DNA of 64,000 nt from Anaspis maculata (GCA_949128115.1 OX421968.1:31896877-31960876), one strand, 5' to 3'; counted from the stretch's first letter, positions 22,008-33,020 are shown. Numbers and translations: made by a program. The notes: generated by a model not told the origin, from the letters alone.

Positions 22008-23566
22008 AAAATGAAATTATAAAAAATAAGAATGATCGTACTAGACAAGGGTGAGTTCCAAGTTTCATGACAATCGTTCCACTAATAAGAAATTTCAATA
22101 TGGCAGCCAAGATGGCGGCCGAATTATGAAAGCCAACCTGCCTATTTGGTCCTTGAGGACCTAAGCTATCCACCAGATAAAGTTCAATCTTCAACGGCTG
22201 TAGCTTTATTTCCCGAGGAGAAGTTCAACTTCATCGAAGTGCACAGGAGATCTCTGTTTTTTGAGAATAATGATAACGATGTATGGATAACAAAAATAGT
22301 GCCCATTGGCCACCCTTGGAGACATCAGCTATTAATCGGAAAAAAGTTCCAAGACTCTTGTTTCAATTCTCGAGAAGGAGTACAGCGTCTTAATTTCTGC
22401 ACGGACTCGGACAGACAGACAGACAGACAGACAAACCGGCCACATAAGCGTCATTCTGTTACTTATATAAAAAAATGTGCTCCAACTGATTTCGACCTCC
22501 TGAACACGAATATCGGGTTCACTTTTGAATTGGAACATTTCTTTTTTATCGAAAAACCGAAAAAATGGTAGCCTTGTCACATGATTTTTAGTGATACCTA
22601 CCTACTTTTTTTTTGTTATTGAGCGAACATGTTTCGTAATTTGAGTGCCATTATCCTTCAGGTACCTAGTATTGGCTATTTCAAAATGTTCAATTACTAT
22701 TTCGGCACGTCTGATTTTAAATTTGTAGGGTCGTGTAATATGCGCCGAGCCGTGGCTTTGCGGCCGTTTTCAAAAATCGATAACAATTGACCTAACGGTC
22801 GGATCGAAGTGGGGTTTTTGTCAAAAGAAAGTTCAAATTGTTCTCTAAATATAATGCCGTACATGCAGTGATGTATTTCATTAAGAAATTGTAGTTGCCT
22901 GCATATCGCAACTTTCTACATCTTACCGCGAATGCCAGCACTTGATCGGCGAAGCCGCCCTACACCAAAATGTTATTTTTGTAATTGTTCATGATTATTT
23001 CGGCAAAATTTTTCTTGATTCGCGTACTAAGGCCATGAGCTACCCATTCGAGTTGAAATATTTTCTGTATTGAATTTCGTTTTGTTCGGAGGAAAGGATA
23101 TCAAGCACCAGCAAGCAACGAATAAATCATTTGCGGCCGAGCCGTAGTTTCGGAGTCATGTTCAAAAATTAATAACTACTAATCGGCACCTCGCACCGAT
23201 GTGAAATTTTCATTAAAATAAAGTTCAAATCATCCTCTAAATATAACTCCGCATATGTATTATGGTAAAATGATAAGATCGGGTACTTCCTCGCATGTGA
23301 TAACTTTCGAGATCAGGCCGGCTTCTGAAATGCAGCATTCAACGGCGATGCCGCGTCACACTAAATTGTTATTATTGTCATTGTTTATTATTATTTCGTC
23401 AAGATTTTTCTTGGTTCGGGATACAAGGTCATGAGCTACCCAATGGAGTAAAAATTTTTCGCAAAAACCTTTTCGTCTAGGACTAGATGCTGTGACGGAC
23501 GGACGGACGGACGGACGGACGGACAAAGCGAGGACAAAAGCGCCTTCCCGTTTGGAGAAGTGCGCT
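22008..23566 (-). mobile_element. Helitron-like element, copy C (3' end missing)
   Basis: The right end reads, on the minus strand, AGCGCACTTCTCC followed by a (GTCC)n run at about 23494-23527. Nearly the whole length matches copy D at 43610-45034 in the same orientation. It lacks the 3' hairpin end present in copy D. A second (GACA)n run at 22412-22431 sits next to a 'ccggccacataagcgtcatt' phrase. That phrase also follows the start of the tiny copy E, so copies C and D probably contain an internal older helitron-like end. Confidence 0.6.
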
Positions 23567-23577
23567 AAAAATTGCTA

Positions 23578-23898
23578 CTAAAAGAGCGTGGGGCGTAGCC
23601 CACTGGTCACGGGTCCACCTAGTTTTATATAATACGTCCTTCGTTCGCTCTGTGGTTTTTTGGGGAACAATACAGAAGCAAAATATAATTTCCCCTGCTG
23701 GATACTTGACGGTTTCGAGGTCTCCCCTGTTTTATTTAGCCATATCTCGTTTTTGTCTGCAATCTTTGGGCTTTCAACTATGTAAACTGCTGGACAACGA
23801 AGTTGTCGGTATCGGAAAAATGGTCCGACTTTGAAGGCCAATATCTCCCGATTGCCGATTGCGATTTCCATTTTGTTTGTTGCGTTAACTAGCTCAAT
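23578..23898. other. Repeat-like spacer
   Basis: A minus-strand frame of 121 residues crosses this interval, but it runs through a MITE terminus and has no motif, so I do not call it a gene. Confidence 0.3.
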
Positions 23899-24229
23899 CT
23901 TTCCGTAACCCATCCTGTAATAGTGAATGTTGAGAAATTTCATGTGAATTTTCTACAGGGTGATACGTAAAATGGTTCAACGGTTTCATCGTACCCCCAT
24001 TCTTCAAAAAAAAAAAATTGTTATTATTTTAACACAAAAATCATGAAGTGTGATGTCTTATCTCGAAACTGTTTTGGAATTACCCAGATTGGAAGTCTAA
24101 CATCAAAGATATAAATTTTTATGTTGAATGTTGCAGATTTGCTTGACTCACGCATAGCACAAGCACAAAAAGTATAACATCCAGGGGGCTTTACTTCACT
24201 CGGAAACTATAGTTTTACATCGGTACCAT
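23899..24229. mobile_element. Left arm of a fold-back MITE split by the gypsy element
   Basis: From about 23905 to 24150 the sequence is the inverted counterpart of 33240-33505, including CAGGGTGATACGTAAAATGG at 23956-23975 and its complement at 33440-33459. The inverted identity begins outside the CAGGGTG phrase, with 'aacccatcctg' on both sides. The element is therefore larger than that terminus, or two MITEs are nested. The gypsy retrotransposon inserted near its centre at CCAT. Confidence 0.75.
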
Positions 24230-25417
24230 TGTTACGGGCAAGATTTCATTTATTCCCAAATAGATACAAAGATTCAAATGGTTCGCGCCTTATCAGGCGG
24301 ATAGTTGCAACTTCGTTTTTGCGGCTCTGGACTGATAAGGAATTTAAATACTTGACACCTGTCAGATTCCTTTTGTACGGCACCTTGCTTGTAACAGTTC
24401 TGCGATATTAAAAGTGCCCCGTGCGCTGTAAGGGAAGAGATCGTGAGTTGAGGACTCTGGGAACGATCTCGTTGCAAGTCAAGGTGAGTACTTGAGTTTG
24501 AATTCGGTCCAGAGCCGTAATATGTTTTGCGCTCCGTCAGGTGCCAGGGTACAGGCCAGCGAAGCCATCCAATTTGGCAGTGGCAGCCACGAAGGCCCGT
24601 GGGGTTTCCCTAAAAGGAAAAATCATAGCCGTCACCCCAGCCAGACTCGGCAAGTAACACATACCACGTCGACCATCAGGTGTTTCACCTAAGGCGAGCC
24701 ATTTTCCATTGTGGGACTTCAGTCCCCGTCTTGCGACGACCAACATACTTCCGAGGCCGACTACTGGTACCAGCAAGGTCGTCAACTACCCCAGTTACTC
24801 GTTCGCCTGTGCTGCAGCTACTTCGTGGTCCTCCAGACATCGGTGACACCGGACCGTCGTGGAGACCTTCCTGGCTACTGCTGCTGCTCCTGGACTGTCG
24901 TGAGGGTTTCTCCCGTTTCTTTTCACTAACCCTCTGATTCTGTAAGAAGGCGTAGAGCGCGGCATTTCGTTCGGTGCACGTTTGCACAATAACCACTGCG
25001 TAGGTTCGGGTTATCCAATTTCGTCGCCGGGTGAGCTCACTAGGTCGCGGACGGGACACCCTTCCGAGAGGTGCGTTACGTGAAGCTTTCGGCCGTGTTT
25101 TGCGTTTTCAGAGCGGATTTAGGGGGCCCTGCGATCAGGAACATAACCTCACTTCACCTCTTGGGGGTGGTGGTGGTGCCGCAGGCGGTCAAGGCGGCGG
25201 TCAAGAGGGCTGGAAACAAGTGTCGTGAACACCAAATACGAGCTATAATTAACGCAGCTGAACTTACCCAGTAATAAAGGATAAAATCTGTAAAGTGTCG
25301 TTTGTCTATTTATTTATTTGGTTATTCTGTCACTTGACAGCAGTGACAGATTTCGCCGAACCCGCGGCACTAGGCCGGTGCAAGTAAGGCAACACAACGG
25401 GACTAAACACACTAACA
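24230..25417 (+). repeat. 5' LTR of the gypsy element
   Basis: 1,188 bp, TG...CA ends. A TATA-like TTTAAATA lies near 24343 and an AATAAA near 25273, compatible with transcription start and polyadenylation inside the LTR. Several short open frames inside it recur identically in the 3' LTR and are not genes. Confidence 0.95.
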
Positions 25418-25418
25418 G

Positions 25419-25429
25419 TGGCGCCCAAC
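25419..25429 (+). promoter_or_regulatory. Primer-binding site
   Basis: TGGCGCCCAAC begins one base after the 5' LTR. It is complementary to the 3' end of lysine tRNA of the type used by several retroelements. Confidence 0.75.
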
Positions 25430-26317
25430 TTGAAATAACCTGTGTTGTCCTTTTGTGTGATTTATCCTGGGAGGATAATATATCTCTTGAAAGTGCGTTA
25501 ATTTTTTTTTTTACGCGAAAAAGAGCGGATTCGGTGTTCAGCCAAGAGTAGATTGGTTTGTTTGGCGCAGAATTCACCAAATTCGTCAGTAGGCAGGCTT
25601 AATTTTTTTTTAGCGAGCCTGAAGGTGGGATTTTCTTTGGATTTGTTCGATTTTCGGGAAAATCGGACCAAGAAAGGTCTCACATTTGTACATATTCGGT
25701 TGTAAGAATTAGTGTTAAGGTTAGTTGTAGGTAGTGCTTTTGCAGTTCGATACAGGGTGTATCAAAGGAGCAGGAATACTCGGTTGCGGTACCCACCGAC
25801 TTATTTCTGCGCTGCTTTGCGCTGAGTTATTGAGAAAAATAGCTGCTATCGCTTAGCTAGGTAGTTTTTTTTTCCTTTTGTTTTGAGGAAAGGGGGGAGA
25901 AAGGAAGTTCGATTTTCTTCTCTCTTCCTTAAAATTATTTTTTTCTTCGGTTTGACCGATTAGACCCTGGGGTTATAGGGCACATTTAGGTTTAGGTTCT
26001 ACTCTCCGGTTCTTTCTCACTCTTCCAGGACTGATTTGCAGGAAGGGGAAAAGGAGAAGAGATCTAGCCTTAGCAACATTTTAATATTTATTGTGTTTTA
26101 TTTATTTTGTTTTTATTTGTGTATTTATCTCCACAGCGAGATATATCTTTACATTCAACTAGAAGTCCTTTCATCCACTTCTTTCAAAAGGTGTGTTTCT
26201 GTACTTATACACCTACCTATATAACAACGATATAACAGTTTTATTAAGGTTATTTTTCTCGATTGTTATACTCTGAATTTTCCTGAGTTTTGCGGCATCC
26301 TCTCGTTGTCCTGAACC
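25430..26317 (+). other. Leader between PBS and gag
   Basis: About 890 bp, T-rich, without a credible coding frame. Expected to contain packaging signals. Confidence 0.5.
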
Positions 26318-28468
26318 ATGACGTCATCGCAACTGAACCCGGACCGGCTCCTTAAGGACGAGCTGGAACATGAGCTGCTGATCAGAGGTTTTCGACCGAC
26401 GAAGACGGTGGAGGCGAACCGGAAGCTTCTTCGGGAAGCGTACCAGGCAGGCGTGGCAACGCGGGATGTCGACTCTAATCCTGTTGTCGAATTCGCTCTG
26501 GTCCGGGAGAAGCTGCTCGAGCTGATGGGCCGTATTCGGGATTTCAACCAAGACAACAGGGACAATGAGTATGCTAGCATTTCAACACGACTTCGGCATA
26601 TCTTAGGAAGACTGGACAGGTTGAATCCAACCGCCCGATCCTTCCAACAACTACAGGACGAGTTGCGAGGTCGGTGTCTAGTTCTTCTGGCACAATTAGC
26701 CGAAGTGTACCAAAACATGACGATCCATGATGAGGACCAACAACGGCAATTGGAGGGGGCGACGGCGGCCGCTGGGGACGAAGGCATGCATACGGAGGAG
26801 GTTAATAGACTGATGCAGGATCAGCTGGAGTACGTTCGTCACACGGCGTTGGAGATCGAGGGGGCTTTGGATGAGCGAGGTGTTGATATGGTGATTGAGG
26901 ACGAGACGAGCAACGGCCGGACTGAGGAGGGCTACGATCTCCCACCATCCACTTCTGCGACGGAGATGGTGACGTTGCAAGTTCCCAACATCACTTTGGC
27001 CTCCTCGACTGCTTCAACCGTCACGACGGCTGCTTATCCGGAAAGAGGCATTCCCAGTTCCACCCAGGTTCAAGACACGGGTTCAAGATTCCACCAGGGT
27101 CTACAACCGTGGGCTGGGGCTCAACCATTTCCGCCGAGTCTGAACTCTTCAGGGGTCTCTGGTGCCAACCCCAACCTGAGTGTGTTGGCTAACATCTCCA
27201 CAAATACGCGCTCGCTGAACCAGAAGAACCCTACCACCGCAGGTTTTCCTGGATACATTCCTACGCAACCCCAAACGCACCTGATGGGGACAGCAGGGCC
27301 AGGATATCTTCCCACACTCTCAGGACCGGGCCCTACGGCTTCACATTTTCCTGGCTACATTCCCACGCAATTCCAGACTCATCTTGCTGGAACGGCAGGA
27401 CTAGGGTATCTTCCTACACAGTCAGGACCGGGTCCTACTGCTACACATTTTCCGGCGTACGGGTCAAACACGAATTGGAGTCGCGGCTTAGCAAACGTTC
27501 AGCCCACAAGTCAGTCAACTGGACCGCTACAAAATCTGTTCCAGAACAGTTTCACCTCGAGGCCGGCTGCGGTGCCAATCGCCAAGTGGGGGTTGAAGTT
27601 CGACGGTAGCGGCAGTTGGTCAGCATTCTTGCAGAGAGTGGAGGAGCTTTGCTTTGCTCGAGGCGCGTCGACGGATCAACTCTTTTACGCGGCGGCAGAT
27701 ATTCTTGAGGGGGACGCCCTGAACTACTGGCGAGCCAATCGGTTCCGATTCGCGAACTGGAGCGACCTGGTGCAGGCAATGAGAATAGCCTTCGAACCAC
27801 TCGACTATTCCAAGCGGTTGTGGGAGGAAATCAATCGAAGAACTCAGCATCCGGCGGAGGGTGTTGTGGCATTTATTTCTGCGGTAGAAAATCTGTTCCT
27901 GCGACTCCCGTGCGTGCCAGCTGAAGACGTCCGATTGGGAGTGATCCGCTCCAATGTTCTGCCCTACATCCAGTTCGAGCTGACTCGGTTCAACATTTTT
28001 TCGGTTGGAGACCTGATCCGAGTCTGCAAGCAAATCGAGGAGACCCGTATAATTGCGTCGAAATATAAGCCACCACCAACCAACACCTCACAGCTCTTAG
28101 AGCCAGATCTAGGATTTTCGAAAACACGTACACGTGCAGCGGTGTCAGCGTTTACTGGTGTACCGGAGACTGAACATCATCCGAGAGTCTGCGCTTTGGA
28201 GACGAGGCCAGAGAGGTCCAACGAACCCAAATCGTCCGACCGGCGCATCCCCTCCGGCGAACGTGCACAGCCCCAGAATTATTCGCGACCGGCAGCCAAG
28301 AATAGTCGACCGTGCTGGATATGCGGCGGAACCGGCCACTATGCGGCGTCGTGCAGCCAAGGGGAAGTAAACTTCTGCTCCCGGTGCGGTAAGGCTGGTG
28401 TTTCAGTGCTGACTTGCCCGGATTGCAAGCGGCGATATTCTTCCAAGCCACCCAGGAAGGAAAACTAA
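26318..28468 (+). CDS. gag: Gag polyprotein of the gypsy element
   Basis: A 716-residue frame from an ATG, uninterrupted. The N-terminus (about residues 5-45) has the 'LLKDELEHELLIRG' pattern common in arthropod retroelement Gags. A Pro/Ser/Thr-rich middle follows. Residues ~308-382 hold two tandem copies of a ~37-residue unit built on FPGYIPTQ and GPGPTA. A capsid-like domain starts near residue 417 and includes the 'FDGSGSWSAFLQRVEEL' helix pattern. The C-terminus has a CCHC knuckle CWICGGTGHYAASC (~665-678), then a second Cys cluster (CSRC...LTCPDC) in which the expected His is replaced. Gag would form the cytoplasmic virus-like particle and bind the genomic RNA. It is longer than most gypsy Gags, partly because of the duplicated linker. 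Confidence 0.93.
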   Translation: MTSSQLNPDRLLKDELEHELLIRGFRPTKTVEANRKLLREAYQAGVATRDVDSNPVVEFALVREKLLELMGRIRDFNQDNRDNEYASISTRLRHILGRLDRLNPTARSFQQLQDELRGRCLVLLAQLAEVYQNMTIHDEDQQRQLEGATAAAGDEGMHTEEVNRLMQDQLEYVRHTALEIEGALDERGVDMVIEDETSNGRTEEGYDLPPSTSATEMVTLQVPNITLASSTASTVTTAAYPERGIPSSTQVQDTGSRFHQGLQPWAGAQPFPPSLNSSGVSGANPNLSVLANISTNTRSLNQKNPTTAGFPGYIPTQPQTHLMGTAGPGYLPTLSGPGPTASHFPGYIPTQFQTHLAGTAGLGYLPTQSGPGPTATHFPAYGSNTNWSRGLANVQPTSQSTGPLQNLFQNSFTSRPAAVPIAKWGLKFDGSGSWSAFLQRVEELCFARGASTDQLFYAAADILEGDALNYWRANRFRFANWSDLVQAMRIAFEPLDYSKRLWEEINRRTQHPAEGVVAFISAVENLFLRLPCVPAEDVRLGVIRSNVLPYIQFELTRFNIFSVGDLIRVCKQIEETRIIASKYKPPPTNTSQLLEPDLGFSKTRTRAAVSAFTGVPETEHHPRVCALETRPERSNEPKSSDRRIPSGERAQPQNYSRPAAKNSRPCWICGGTGHYAASCSQGEVNFCSRCGKAGVSVLTCPDCKRRYSSKPPRKEN

Positions 28469-31400
28469 CCGGAGGATCCTTATCCGGTCGAGATACAGAT
28501 CCTCCTACTTTGCTCTCCTCGACCAAGAAGAAGAAACTTAACATCTTCAATTTATCACGGATCAAAGGCGATAACCGCCCTTACCTACGTGTGCAGGTAT
28601 TTGGTAAAGAGCTCATTGGACTACTAGATACGGGCGCATCACGTACGTGCGTGGGGAGGGAAGGGATGGAAGTCCTGAACCGTCTCGGGTGCGGGCGGAG
28701 GGTTTCGCGATTCACCGAATGCAGAGTGGCTAACGGGGTTAGGATGAATACCGTCGGATCCTTTTCCGTACCCATTCGCGTGGGCGAAGCGGAAAAACTT
28801 TTCGAGGTCCTTGCCCTCCCTGACTTGAAACACGCCCTGATACTGGGGGCTGACTTTATCCGCCGTATGCGGATGAGCATTACCCTTTCAAGTGAGCGCA
28901 TCGTTCTATCTTCCGCACCTTTAGCCGTCATGGACATATCCGCCGGCACGAGCTGCACTCCAGAGGAACAGCATGAACTGGACGCATTGCTCCGTCGAGT
29001 TTTTCAATCAACGAAGGCACCGTTAGGCTGTACTGGCTTGGTTGAACACAGGATTCGGGTAAAACCGGATACTGAGCCAATCAAACAGAGGTACTATCCT
29101 CTCTCGCCGGTACTCCAGCAGCACGCTAACTCGGAGCTTGACAAGATGTTGGAGCTGGGGGTGGTTGAACCGTCGTCTTCGGCGTGGGCGTCACCCATTG
29201 TACTCGTACGGAAAGCACCAGACCAATACCGGTTCTGTGTGGACTACCGTCGGGTCAATGCGGTGACAGAAAAGGACGCATACCCCCTGCCTCTGGTGAC
29301 AAGTATTTTGGATAGGCTCGGTAGCGCCAAATATTTGTCATCGCTTGATATAAAGAGCGCCTATTGGCAGGTGCCGGTGGAGGAAGCCTCTCGTCCGGTC
29401 ACGGCATTTACGGTCCCAGGCCGAGGACTGTTTCAGTTCCGACGCATGCCGTTTGGGCTACACAATGCGCCGGCGACTTGGCAGCGGCTCATGGATCGGG
29501 TCCTTGGGTTGGACCTTGAGCCGCATGTCTTTGTGTACCTTGACGACATCGTCATTGTAACTGACAGCTTCAAAAGGCATCTCGAAATCCTGGAAGAGGT
29601 ATTTCGCCGCCTAGAAAAGGCTGGCTTACAGGTGAGTCAGGACAAGTGCCACTTGTGCCTTCCTGAACTCCGGTACCTCGGATATATTGTTGACAGCCAG
29701 GGCCTCCGAGTTGATCCAAGTAAGGTGCAAGCCATACTCGACCTGCCAGCTCCCACTAGAGTACGCGACGTACGCCGCATTCTCGGGATGGCAGGTTGGT
29801 ATCGTCGGTTTGTGCCGAACTTTTCAACTTTGGTAGCGCCCATTAACAACTTGCTTCGCAAGGGTGTTACTTTTCGCTGGTCGCCCGAGTGCGACACGGC
29901 GCTAACGTCCTTGAAGGAATGCCTCGTCACAGCCCCGCTGGTCAGATGTCCGGACTTCACAAGACCCTTCCAGATTCAGACCGACGCAAGTGATTTCGGT
30001 CTGGGAGCTGTATTGTCGCAGCAGGACGACGATGGGGAGGAGTATGTGATCAGTTTCATCAGCAGGTCACTCTCGGCGGCTGAACGCAAGTTCAGTGCGA
30101 CCGAGAAAGAGTGCCTTGGGGTGGTGTGGGCCATTGAGAAGTTCCGAGCCTACGTTGAGGGTGGTCACTTTACAGTGGTCACGGACCACTTTGCCCTCAA
30201 ATGGCTCCACACCCTGAAGGACCCCAACGGTCGCTTAGCACGCTGGTCCGTACGCCTCCAACAATACAGCTTCCAAGTCATCCATCGAGCTGGAAGGGAC
30301 AATGTGGTTCCGGACTTACTGAGTAGGTCGGTTCCGGTGGTGGACTCAGCAGAGGTGGATCTCCTGGAGGATTTTCACGACGCTCGGGACCCGTGGTATC
30401 TCAAAATGCGAGAACGGATTAGGGAGAATCCGTTGCAGTTTCCGCTGTGGAGGTTACAGGGAGAGTCCCTGCTGAAGAACTGCCGAGAGCCGTCCCTCAA
30501 TACTGGCTATGCGAGAGCTTGGCGACTGGTTGTACCTCGGGAGAGGCGAACCGCACTACTCGCCCTAAAACATGATAGTCCACTGGCGGGACACGGCGGT
30601 GTGTCTCGGACACTATATCGCCTCAGCGAGCAATTTTATTGGCCGGGGATGCGACGGGATGTCGAGGCGTATGTCCGAAGCTGTCAAACTTGCTTGGCCC
30701 AGAAGCCAGAGCAGAAGGCCCCTGCCGGCCTGATGTGTGGCAGACTAGAGGTGACGCGACCATGGGAGGTCGTCTACGAGGATCTTGTGGGTCCACTGCC
30801 GAAGTCTAAAATGGGAAACATGTATATCCTCTCCGTGCTCGACCACTTCACCCGGTTTTGCATCTTTCTCCCACTTAGACAGGCAGTGGCCAAAAGTGTG
30901 GTCAAGCTCCTAGAGAACCACATCTTCCTCCTCTTCGGCGTCCCAAAAACCCTAGTCTGCGACAATGGCAGGCAGTTTGTCAGCAGGGTCTTCACGGACT
31001 TTGCCAAGGAATACGGTGTTGACATCGCGTATACCGCTCTGCATCACCCCCAAGCCAACAGGGTGGAACGACATCACCGGACCCTCAAGGTCATCCTTGC
31101 GTCCTACGTCAAGGACAACCACAGGGAGTGGGAGACCCACTTGCAGAAGGCAGCCTGTGCGATGCGGACGTCGCAAAGTGAAGCCACCGGAACTACGCCC
31201 TTCTTTGTAAACTTTGGCCGAAGAATGTGTGTCCATGGCACGGATCATGAACTGGACGAGCAGCTTTTGCAGGAGGGAGAGCCCCCTCTCCCTAGGGACG
31301 ACTTATTTCGGAGGATCTTTGCTCGAGTGAAGGCAAAGATTTCCGATTCCTTTCAGCGAGGGAAGCATCGATATGATTTGCGCCGAAGGTCCGATCAATT

Positions 31401-31662
31401 CAACGTGGGAGATCGGGTGTGGCACCGAAATTTTGCACAATCGGATGCTGCCCGGTACTTCTCCGCAAAGTTAGCGCCAAAATTCAAAGGTCCTTATACC
31501 ATCGATACCAAGGTGTCTCCTTGGACATATGGCCTGGTGACTGATCAGGGAGTCAGAATAGGTACCTATCACGCAAAGGACCTGAAGGCAGACACCACCG
31601 TTCCTCCGGACGTACCGGAAGATACGGATCAACTCCAGGTAGTTGGAGTGTCAGCTTGCTGA
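28414..31662 (+). CDS. pol: Pol polyprotein (protease-RT-RNase H-integrase)
   Basis: The frame is open from 28393 (just after a TAA at 28390) and overlaps gag by 76 nt in the -1 frame. The first codon given here is TTG, so synthesis most likely needs -1 frameshifting; the closest slip-like heptamer is GGAAAAC just before the gag stop, which is not canonical. Order (residues from 28414): aspartic protease LLDTGAS ~72; RT with RFCVDYRRVN ~272 and YLDDIVIV ~373; RNase H with TDASDFGLGAVLSQ ~522; integrase HHCC finger (H..H near 719, CQTC near 757); then the catalytic core Asp (YEDLVGPL ~789), Asp (CDNGRQF ~848) and Glu (RVERHHR ~885). A GPY/F-like KGPYTI lies near 1027. All catalytic residues are present and there is no premature stop. 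Confidence 0.95.
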   Translation: MPGLQAAIFFQATQEGKLTGGSLSGRDTDPPTLLSSTKKKKLNIFNLSRIKGDNRPYLRVQVFGKELIGLLDTGASRTCVGREGMEVLNRLGCGRRVSRFTECRVANGVRMNTVGSFSVPIRVGEAEKLFEVLALPDLKHALILGADFIRRMRMSITLSSERIVLSSAPLAVMDISAGTSCTPEEQHELDALLRRVFQSTKAPLGCTGLVEHRIRVKPDTEPIKQRYYPLSPVLQQHANSELDKMLELGVVEPSSSAWASPIVLVRKAPDQYRFCVDYRRVNAVTEKDAYPLPLVTSILDRLGSAKYLSSLDIKSAYWQVPVEEASRPVTAFTVPGRGLFQFRRMPFGLHNAPATWQRLMDRVLGLDLEPHVFVYLDDIVIVTDSFKRHLEILEEVFRRLEKAGLQVSQDKCHLCLPELRYLGYIVDSQGLRVDPSKVQAILDLPAPTRVRDVRRILGMAGWYRRFVPNFSTLVAPINNLLRKGVTFRWSPECDTALTSLKECLVTAPLVRCPDFTRPFQIQTDASDFGLGAVLSQQDDDGEEYVISFISRSLSAAERKFSATEKECLGVVWAIEKFRAYVEGGHFTVVTDHFALKWLHTLKDPNGRLARWSVRLQQYSFQVIHRAGRDNVVPDLLSRSVPVVDSAEVDLLEDFHDARDPWYLKMRERIRENPLQFPLWRLQGESLLKNCREPSLNTGYARAWRLVVPRERRTALLALKHDSPLAGHGGVSRTLYRLSEQFYWPGMRRDVEAYVRSCQTCLAQKPEQKAPAGLMCGRLEVTRPWEVVYEDLVGPLPKSKMGNMYILSVLDHFTRFCIFLPLRQAVAKSVVKLLENHIFLLFGVPKTLVCDNGRQFVSRVFTDFAKEYGVDIAYTALHHPQANRVERHHRTLKVILASYVKDNHREWETHLQKAACAMRTSQSEATGTTPFFVNFGRRMCVHGTDHELDEQLLQEGEPPLPRDDLFRRIFARVKAKISDSFQRGKHRYDLRRRSDQFNVGDRVWHRNFAQSDAARYFSAKLAPKFKGPYTIDTKVSPWTYGLVTDQGVRIGTYHAKDLKADTTVPPDVPEDTDQLQVVGVSAC

Positions 31663-31815
31663 TTCCAGACGTCATTCCCTATCAGTGGCACAGCGAGTGG
31701 AATCTTTCCTGGTTACATGGTTTTTTTTTCTCTTCCTTTCCAACTGGGTTTCGTCTTCCTGTCCGTTTCTTTTTCGGAAGTGCTCTATTACTGAAGATCA
31801 TGTAATGATCTTCGT
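31663..31815 (+). other. 3' untranslated segment of the gypsy element
   Basis: Short T-rich spacer between pol and the polypurine tract. There is no env. Confidence 0.6.
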
Positions 31816-31832
31816 GGAGGAAAGGGGGGGAA
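31816..31832 (+). promoter_or_regulatory. Polypurine tract
   Basis: GGAGGAAAGGGGGGGAA ends directly at the 3' LTR and would prime plus-strand DNA synthesis. Confidence 0.9.
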
Positions 31833-33020
31833 TGTTACGGGCAAGATTTCATTTATTCCCAAATAGATACAAAGATTCAAATGGTTCGCGCCTTATCAGG
31901 CGGATAGTTGCAACTTCGTTTTTGCGGCTCTGGACTGATAAGGAATTTAAATACTTGACACCTGTCAGATTCCTTTTGTACGGCACCTTGCTTGTAACAG
32001 TTCTGCGATATTAAAAGTGCCCCGTGCGCTGTAAGGGAAGAGATCGTGAGTTGAGGACTCTGGGAACGATCTCGTTGCAAGTCAAGGTGAGTACTTGAGT
32101 TTGAATTCGGTCCAGAGCCGTAATATGTTTTGCGCTCCGTCAGGTGCCAGGGTACAGGCCAGCGAAGCCATCCAATTTGGCAGTGGCAGCCACGAAGGCC
32201 CGTGGGGTTTCCCTAAAAGGAAAAATCATAGCCGTCACCCCAGCCAGACTCGGCAAGTAACACATACCACGTCGACCATCAGGTGTTTCACCTAAGGCGA
32301 GCCATTTTCCATTGTGGGACTTCAGTCCCCGTCTTGCGACGACCAACATACTTCCGAGGCCGACTACTGGTACCAGCAAGGTCGTCAACTACCCCAGTTA
32401 CTCGTTCGCCTGTGCTGCAGCTACTTCGTGGTCCTCCAGACATCGGTGACACCGGACCGTCGTGGAGACCTTCCTGGCTACTGCTGCTGCTCCTGGACTG
32501 TCGTGAGGGTTTCTCCCGTTTCTTTTCACTAACCCTCTGATTCTGTAAGAAGGCGTAGAGCGCGGCATTTCGTTCGGTGCACGTTTGCACAATAACCACT
32601 GCGTAGGTTCGGGTTATCCAATTTCGTCGCCGGGTGAGCTCACTAGGTCGCGGACGGGACACCCTTCCGAGAGGTGCGTTACGTGAAGCTTTCGGCCGTG
32701 TTTTGCGTTTTCAGAGCGGATTTAGGGGGCCCTGCGATCAGGAACATAACCTCACTTCACCTCTTGGGGGTGGTGGTGGTGCCGCAGGCGGTCAAGGCGG
32801 CGGTCAAGAGGGCTGGAAACAAGTGTCGTGAACACCAAATACGAGCTATAATTAACGCAGCTGAACTTACCCAGTAATAAAGGATAAAATCTGTAAAGTG
32901 TCGTTTGTCTATTTATTTATTTGGTTATTCTGTCACTTGACAGCAGTGACAGATTTCGCCGAACCCGCGGCACTAGGCCGGTGCAAGTAAGGCAACACAA
33001 CGGGACTAAACACACTAACA
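31833..33020 (+). repeat. 3' LTR of the gypsy element
   Basis: Same length and, by eye, the same sequence as the 5' LTR. Followed by the CCAT target duplication. Confidence 0.95.

Larger units (their letters stand above)
24230..33020 (+). mobile_element. Complete Ty3/gypsy LTR retrotransposon (8,791 bp)
   Basis: Structure in order: 5' LTR 24230-25417, primer-binding site, ~0.9-kb leader, gag, pol in the -1 frame, polypurine tract, 3' LTR 31833-33020. CCAT occurs at 24226-24229 and at 33021-33024, giving a 4-bp TSD. The LTRs start TGTTA and end TAACA and appear identical along their length, so insertion was recent. The pol order protease-RT-RNase H-integrase places it in Ty3/gypsy. There is no env-like frame in the 170 bp between pol and the 3' LTR, and no chromodomain. 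It is the only element here with full coding capacity. Confidence 0.97.

Noticed and set aside
23578..23943. 121-residue open frame on the minus strand
   Set aside because: It crosses the boundary of helitron-like copy C and a MITE terminus, with no domain.
24685..25059. 124-residue frame and several others inside the LTR
   Set aside because: They recur identically in the 3' LTR at 32288-32662 and have no coding features. LTR regulatory sequence is the better explanation.
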